Source: JAAEQG01 sp023133475
GTDB lineage: Bacteria; Planctomycetota; Phycisphaerae; UBA1845
Assembly (NCBI GenBank): GCA_030631415.1
Contig: DAOVLE010000219.1
Coordinates: forward strand, 1 to 8,748
Length of the DNA stretch: 8,748 nt
Reading direction: 5' to 3'
Each line of letters starts with the position of its first letter. The first letter of the stretch is position 1. Shown piece after piece: positions 5,569 through 8,748 of this stretch. The notes beneath the pieces were generated by a model. The model worked only from the letters and a program-made list of their open reading frames with translations. It did not search any database and was not told the origin of the DNA. Made by a program: the position numbers and the translations under genes.

Positions 5569-7326
5569 ATGTACGCCGAGTTCTTTGGTCTGGCAGAATT
5601 ACCCTTTAACAACACCCCCGATCCGCGCCTGTTCTACCCGACTCCGGACCATGAAGAGGCTCTCGCCTCCATGATCTACGCCGTCAGCGAGAGCAAGGGC
5701 TTTATGTTGCTGACCGGTGAGGCGGGGTCCGGCAAGACCCTGCTCACTCGAATGGTGCTGGAGCACTTCGGGAATCGTATCTGCGCCGCGACCATGAACT
5801 ACCCGGTGGCATCAGCCAAGGAACTTCTGGCATCGGTTTGCAACGAGTTCAAGGTCCCGGTGCCCGGTGACGCCGACACGACGACTTATCGGCGTGTGCT
5901 GCACGATTTCCTGCTCGCCGAGCGTGCCCACGCCATACCCGTAGTGCTTATGATCGACGAGGCTCAGGCCCTGCCCGCGGACGGCTTCGAACAACTGCGT
6001 ATGCTGGGGAATTTTGAGGACAGCAACTCCTCGTTGCTGCAAACGCTGATTATCGGTCAGCCGGAGCTACAACAGCTTTTCCAGAATCCCAACATGCACC
6101 AATTGCGGCAGCGAATCTTCCGCACCTTTCACCTGCATCCGCTAACTCGCGAGCAGTGTCAGGGGTACATTCAGCACCGCCTCGATGTGGTTGGTGCCGA
6201 GGGGGCCAGGGTCTTCCAGGACTCCGCCGTGGATGTCATTCATGATTACGCCCAAGGTCTGCCCCGCCTGATCAACACAGTTTGCGATAACGCCATGTTA
6301 AGCGCCTACTCGGCGGACATCCAAACCATCGACGGCGAATTCGCAAAGAGTGTGATCGCCCAGATGCTCACCATGAGGCACCCAGGTGTTTTTGGGAAAC
6401 CACAGCCTACCCCTGAGCCCGTGCCCTCTACGTCATCCATGCCGAAGTCCGCGCCTCTCCCGCTTCAGCCGCCCACGTTTGCTCCCGCCTCCGCGCCCGT
6501 TTCGGTCACCCTGCCCGCTCTGCCCGACTACGGCAAAGAGTTCGGCGAGCGGATCAGACGGGTCGAGTCGGAGTTCGGCAGGTTGACCAACCGCATCGGT
6601 TTCCTCGAGGGGCAGATGAATCAGACCGCCAACTCGCAAAAGCAGACGCCTGCCGTGCCCACCAACCCCCAACTCGACGAGCTTATCAGGAAAACTCGTG
6701 ACAAGCTGCTTCCTCTGCAACAGGCCACCGATAACCGGCTCGCCAACGTCATCCAGTTACTGGGTCGCGGGTTGACACCACCCGAAAATACCACCCAAGC
6801 CCAGCCGCCACGCCAGCCCGGAAAACCATCCACATCATCCGTAAGCGGCACCGGAAGCACCGGCCGGCGATCCACCGGGTTGCCCAGGCCCGACACCGGC
6901 ACGTTTCCACTGATGCCCGATCCAAAGGCGGCTTCGGCAGTGCGCGATCAGCAGTTACGGCGGTTGGGTTCGATCGTCAGGCAAATGCCCCAGGATCGCA
7001 AAGATTGCAAGGCTGCGGTTGAAACCGCTAATACCCTGACCGGGGACAGGCTCGAGCCGGGGAACTCCAACGACTCCAACGACGACACGTGCTACCTTCC
7101 CAGCCCGACTCAAACCATGGCGAATGCGTCAAAGCGGTTGCGGAAACTCACCCATCAGGCTCAGACCTCGATGGATGATCTCCGACCGTTCATATCTGCC
7201 CTCAGAGCAACGAATCCCAAGCCGGGCAGTTCGCCTCCGCCATCCGCCGCGACCGGTTTCGACTCGCCCGTGGCATCACTTGTCGACGAGGTCACGCGCC
7301 TCTCGAACCTGGTGGACCAGTTGTAG
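5569..7326 (+). CDS. ExeA/XrtA-associated-type AAA ATPase with long C-terminal extension
   Basis: This cytoplasmic AAA ATPase resembles the ATPases found beside exosortase and exopolysaccharide genes and the secretion ATPase ExeA. The protein opens with MYAEFFGLAELPFNNTPDPRLF, the hallmark of the family. It has Walker A GEAGSGKT (50-57), Walker B VVLMIDEAQ (125-133, Asp130 and Glu131), sensor IIGQPEL (161-167), a probable arginine finger in LRQRI (179-183) and GLPRLIN (230-236). After about 272 follows a Pro-rich linker and then about 260 residues with coiled-coil-like pieces (ERIRRVESEFGRLTNRIGFLE near 325-345 and a last VDEVTRLSNLVDQL). There is no transmembrane helix, unlike ExeA. I chose the ATG at 5569 (585 residues) because the family N-terminus begins there and GGAG lies 5 nt upstream. 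The open frame continues upstream to 5395, but through repeat DNA. The stop codon lies in a repeat. Confidence 0.85.
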   Translation: MYAEFFGLAELPFNNTPDPRLFYPTPDHEEALASMIYAVSESKGFMLLTGEAGSGKTLLTRMVLEHFGNRICAATMNYPVASAKELLASVCNEFKVPVPGDADTTTYRRVLHDFLLAERAHAIPVVLMIDEAQALPADGFEQLRMLGNFEDSNSSLLQTLIIGQPELQQLFQNPNMHQLRQRIFRTFHLHPLTREQCQGYIQHRLDVVGAEGARVFQDSAVDVIHDYAQGLPRLINTVCDNAMLSAYSADIQTIDGEFAKSVIAQMLTMRHPGVFGKPQPTPEPVPSTSSMPKSAPLPLQPPTFAPASAPVSVTLPALPDYGKEFGERIRRVESEFGRLTNRIGFLEGQMNQTANSQKQTPAVPTNPQLDELIRKTRDKLLPLQQATDNRLANVIQLLGRGLTPPENTTQAQPPRQPGKPSTSSVSGTGSTGRRSTGLPRPDTGTFPLMPDPKAASAVRDQQLRRLGSIVRQMPQDRKDCKAAVETANTLTGDRLEPGNSNDSNDDTCYLPSPTQTMANASKRLRKLTHQAQTSMDDLRPFISALRATNPKPGSSPPPSAATGFDSPVASLVDEVTRLSNLVDQL

Positions 7327-7363
7327 GGTGGGTGGAGCTTCGCGGAGCGAAGCGCAACCCACC
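7327..7363. repeat. Strong stem-loop at the ATPase stop codon
   Basis: GGTGGGT (7327-7333) pairs with ACCCACC (7357-7363), and inside it GCTTCGC (7337-7343) pairs with GCGAAGC (7347-7353) around a GGA loop. A 3x3 interior mismatch separates the two stems. The structure could end transcripts from both the ATPase gene and the convergent heat-shock genes, but no T run follows on either strand. The preceding CAGTTGTAGGG is shared with copy B (5275-5285), so it belongs to the repeat set. Confidence 0.75.
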
Positions 7364-7376
7364 GCACCGGCGGAGA

Positions 7377-7435
7377 ACAGGCAACAGGCAAGAGGCAAGA
7401 GGCAAGAGGCAACAAGGCAACAAGGCAACAAGGCA
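7377..7435 (-). repeat. AGGCAAG-type heptamer/octamer tract after the ATPase gene
   Basis: Reading plus strand, the tract has heptamers ACAGGCA twice and AGAGGCA three times (7377-7411), then the octamer ACAAGGCA three times (7412-7435). On the minus strand this reads TTGCC-rich octamers first and heptamers second, the mirror of 5408-5464. Confidence 0.9.
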
Positions 7436-7453
7436 ACGCGGTCATGCCTGGAC

Positions 7454-7855
7454 TCAGGTAGTTTTGACTGCAATCTTGCGGGACATCAGGGTCTCGGTCT
7501 TGGGCAGATGGAGCGTCAACACGCCTTGGCTGAACTCCGCCTCGATTTTGCCGGCGTCGATACCCTCGCCCACTTGAAAACTTCGCGCGAAATCGCCGAT
7601 ACCGTACTCGCGGATCAGATAGGCAGTTTCGTCTCTGTTCTGACGTGGAGTCACTCGGGCATTGACCGATAACACCCCCTTCTCAAAGTTGATATCGATC
7701 TCCTCACTCTTCGCCCCAGGCAGATCGGCAATCAGCAGTAACTCCTTGTCCTTTTCGATGATGTCCACATTAGGGTGGTAGACCCGCCCACTGCGCGTGC
7801 GTTCGGCTTGAACAACCTCCACATCGCGTTTTTGGATTGTAGATTCGTCAGCCAT
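7454..7855 (-). CDS. Small heat-shock protein, Hsp20 / alpha-crystallin family (downstream copy)
   Basis: This is an ATP-independent holdase that binds unfolding proteins in the cytoplasm. The 133 residues have a short N-terminal arm, an alpha-crystallin domain from about 28 (HPNVDIIEKDKELLLIADLPG) to 119, and the family signature AEFSQGVLTLHLPK (106-119). The C-terminal IxI/V contact motif is KIAV (127-130). The ATG at 7855 was chosen because AAGGAGG lies 8 nt upstream; a start 14 codons earlier would swallow that site. The gene follows the other Hsp20 gene by 70 nt and is probably transcribed with it from the promoter near 8453. The two proteins differ clearly in sequence and so are old paralogues or separately acquired. 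The C-terminal KTT is short, so an extended solubility tail is absent. Confidence 0.92.
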   Translation of the reverse strand: MADESTIQKRDVEVVQAERTRSGRVYHPNVDIIEKDKELLLIADLPGAKSEEIDINFEKGVLSVNARVTPRQNRDETAYLIREYGIGDFARSFQVGEGIDAGKIEAEFSQGVLTLHLPKTETLMSRKIAVKTT

Positions 7856-7925
7856 TTCAGGCACCTCCTTCAATACACTTGCAAATCCATGTTTCACCCA
7901 AATTCACCCCAAAGAATGATTTCGG

Positions 7926-8369
7926 TCAGCCGGCTTTGACGGCGATCTTTCGCACCTTAGCCTCTTCCGCCTTGGGCAACGTGATCAGAAGCACACCGTC
8001 TGTGAGGGTTGCTTTGACCCTGTCGGAGTCGATCTCTACCGGAAGCGTGATCGTGCGGGAGAACTCACCGATGTCTCGTTCCCGGCGGTGATAGGTGAGG
8101 TTCTCGCCCTCGAGTGTTTTGCGTTGCCCTTTGATAGTCAGCTCATTGCCCGAAGCATAAATCTCCAGGCCCTCCCTGCTCACTGCCGGGATTTCCGCCT
8201 CGACATAAATATGTTCGGCGTCTTCCCATACATTCATGGCAGGAAACGCCCGGGTGTGCCCAAGCAGCCCACGTTCCATCTCGCCCGAAAACCGATCCAG
8301 AATGTTGCCCATCTCGCGGCGAAGCTCCCAGAGCGGAACCGCTCGATTAGCTTGACGAAACAGTATCAT
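7926..8369 (-). CDS. Small heat-shock protein, Hsp20 / alpha-crystallin family (upstream copy)
   Basis: This 147-residue holdase chaperone has an N-terminal arm MILFRQANRAVPLWELRREMGNILDRF-like in aromatic and leucine content, typical of bacterial class A Hsp20. The alpha-crystallin domain runs from about 42 (FPAMNVWEDAEHIYVEAEIP) to 133, with ATLTDGVLLITLPK (120-133) as the signature. The C-terminal IxI/V motif is KIAV (141-144). The ATG at 8369 has AAAGGAG at 8 nt; an in-frame extension upstream lacks one. The leader is about 65 nt from a predicted sigma-54 start and begins with a GC hairpin. No CIRCE operator is visible. It is the first gene of a two-gene Hsp20 unit. Confidence 0.92.
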   Translation of the reverse strand: MILFRQANRAVPLWELRREMGNILDRFSGEMERGLLGHTRAFPAMNVWEDAEHIYVEAEIPAVSREGLEIYASGNELTIKGQRKTLEGENLTYHRRERDIGEFSRTITLPVEIDSDRVKATLTDGVLLITLPKAEEAKVRKIAVKAG

Positions 8370-8410
8370 TGCTCCATCTCCTTTCATCACGGGAACTGTT
8401 ATTTGTCCAG

Positions 8411-8427
8411 GCCGCCCCACCGGCGGC
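8411..8427 (-). promoter_or_regulatory. GC hairpin in the Hsp20 leader
   Basis: On the minus strand GCCGCC (8427-8422) pairs perfectly with GGCGGC (8416-8411) across a five-base loop. It would lie about 7 nt from the predicted transcript start at 8434, far from the ribosome-binding site near 8378-8384. A 5' stabilising role is more likely than a thermosensor. This is an inference from base pairing alone. Confidence 0.45.
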
Positions 8428-8444
8428 GGTGCCCGAGAGCTTTG

Positions 8445-8461
8445 TGCACAAGCCGTGCCAG
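8445..8461 (-). promoter_or_regulatory. Sigma-54-like (-24/-12) promoter for the Hsp20 pair
   Basis: On the minus strand CTGGCACGGCTTGTGCA matches YTGGCACGrNNNTTGCW with one mismatch (GTGC in place of TTGC). The invariant GG (8459-8458) and GC (8447-8446) are exactly 10 bp apart. The predicted start is near 8434. Escherichia coli ibpB is reported to have a sigma-54 promoter, so such control of a small heat-shock gene has a precedent. Confidence 0.65.
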
Positions 8462-8536
8462 AAACGTGCCGGGCTATAACTCGATTTATTTGCAGAAGTT
8501 ACGGGCCTCGGTGCGGGGGTTGCCCATATAAATCCC

Positions 8537-8573
8537 GGACAAAATGTCAAGCATGTCAGCGGTCAGAATGTCC
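8537..8573. repeat. ATGTC-repeat patch with GGACA/TGTCC ends
   Basis: ATGTC occurs at 8544-8548, 8553-8557 and 8568-8572, and the patch is bounded by GGACA (8537-8541) and TGTCC (8569-8573). It lies between the Hsp20 promoter and the insertion-sequence end. It might be a relic of a transposon terminus or a regulator site; nothing here decides which. Confidence 0.35.
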
Positions 8574-8648
8574 CCGGCGTTGCTTCTAAGAAAAGATGGC
8601 GCAGCGTCTAACCCGCATTTCTCACAAGGGGGGTGGAAAAAGGCCGCC

Positions 8649-8695
8649 CTCTGTGCGATAAAACCTATTGTGAATTCAATTTACATCGCACAGAG
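8649..8695 (+). promoter_or_regulatory. Inverted repeat overlapping the transposase ribosome-binding site
   Basis: CTCTGTGCGAT (8649-8659) is the exact reverse complement of ATCGCACAGAG (8685-8695), with a 25-nt loop. The right arm overlaps the AGAGGAG ribosome-binding site (8692-8698). A transcript entering from outside the element would contain both arms and could hide this site, whereas a transcript starting in the loop would not. This is a known protection scheme in other insertion sequences. Confidence 0.65.
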
Positions 8696-8706
8696 GAGCT
8701 AGCCGC

Positions 8707-8748
8707 ATGACAACAGAGTGTAATCAAAAATCCTTCAGTTTCCAGTCC
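8707..8748 (+). CDS. Transposase, probable IS1380 family, N-terminal fragment cut by the window edge
   Basis: Only 14 codons are present: MTTECNQKSFSFQS. The ATG follows AGAGGAG (8692-8698) by 8 nt, a good ribosome-binding site. I recall this opening from IS1380-type transposases, DDE enzymes that cut and paste the element, but 14 residues are too few for proof and no catalytic residue is visible. The frame is open to the end of the window, so the gene runs on past it. Confidence 0.55.
   Translation, partial: MTTECNQKSFSFQS

Larger units (their letters stand above)
8611..8748 (+). mobile_element. Left end of an insertion sequence, probably IS1380 family (partial)
   Basis: The presumed end ACCCGCATTTCTCACAAGGGG begins at about 8611 and the transposase start lies 96 nt inside it. 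The assignment rests on the first residues of the transposase, which I recognise as the IS1380 type. The right end is outside the window, so the terminal repeat and target duplication cannot be tested. The 15 nt at 8612-8626 occur exactly, in reverse complement, at the edge of composite repeat copy B (5376-5390) and with one change at the edge of copy A (1646-1660). Confidence 0.55.

Noticed and set aside
8519..8550. TTGACA (minus strand, 8550-8545) with TATATG as a sigma-70 promoter for the Hsp20 genes
   Set aside because: The spacing between the two boxes is only 14 nt, too short for a normal promoter.

Overview
The window looks like chromosomal DNA of a moderately GC-rich, Gram-negative-type environmental bacterium. 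The gene style and the intergenic repeats suggest Planctomycetota or a neighbouring phylum, but no marker gene here proves that. Protein coding is simple and mostly familiar, while the spaces between genes are unusually crowded with repeats.

Layout. Positions 1-358 hold a terminator-like hairpin and a strong -24/-12 (sigma-54) promoter in front of a glutamate dehydrogenase gene (359-1645, +). Next comes a minus-strand exopolysaccharide operon, read from 4865 down to 1781: an outer-membrane polysaccharide export lipoprotein (OPX/Wza type), a cytoplasmic BY-type tyrosine autokinase with an eight-tyrosine tail, and a GT-B glycosyltransferase. Divergent from it, on the plus strand, is an ExeA/XrtA-associated-type AAA ATPase with a long C-terminal extension (5569-7326). 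OPX, autokinase and this ATPase together resemble the polysaccharide clusters that accompany exosortase systems, although no exosortase lies in the window. Two tandem small heat-shock proteins follow on the minus strand (8369 down to 7454), with a second sigma-54-like promoter upstream. The right edge holds the left end of an insertion sequence, probably IS1380 family, with only the first 14 codons of its transposase.

Repeats. Between these genes lie several classes of repeat: heptanucleotide tandem tracts at four sites, strong GC palindromes of the GGCGGGT/ACCCGCC type, CGCAGAG-rich modules, and a four-copy 23-24 nt direct repeat. One composite repeat of about 120 bp occurs as an inverted pair exactly bracketing the exopolysaccharide operon. 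Its outer 15 nt also occur at the presumed insertion-sequence end. Repeat sequence has reached into genes: the last 42 residues of the glycosyltransferase are repeat-encoded, and the ATPase stop codon lies in a repeat.

How the parts fit. The autokinase, OPX protein, glycosyltransferase and ATPase would act together in assembling and exporting a surface polysaccharide. Glutamate dehydrogenase links nitrogen and carbon metabolism, which fits sigma-54 control. The Hsp20 pair would hold unfolded proteins during stress. The repeats and the insertion sequence point to a locus shaped by repeat spread and possible inversion.
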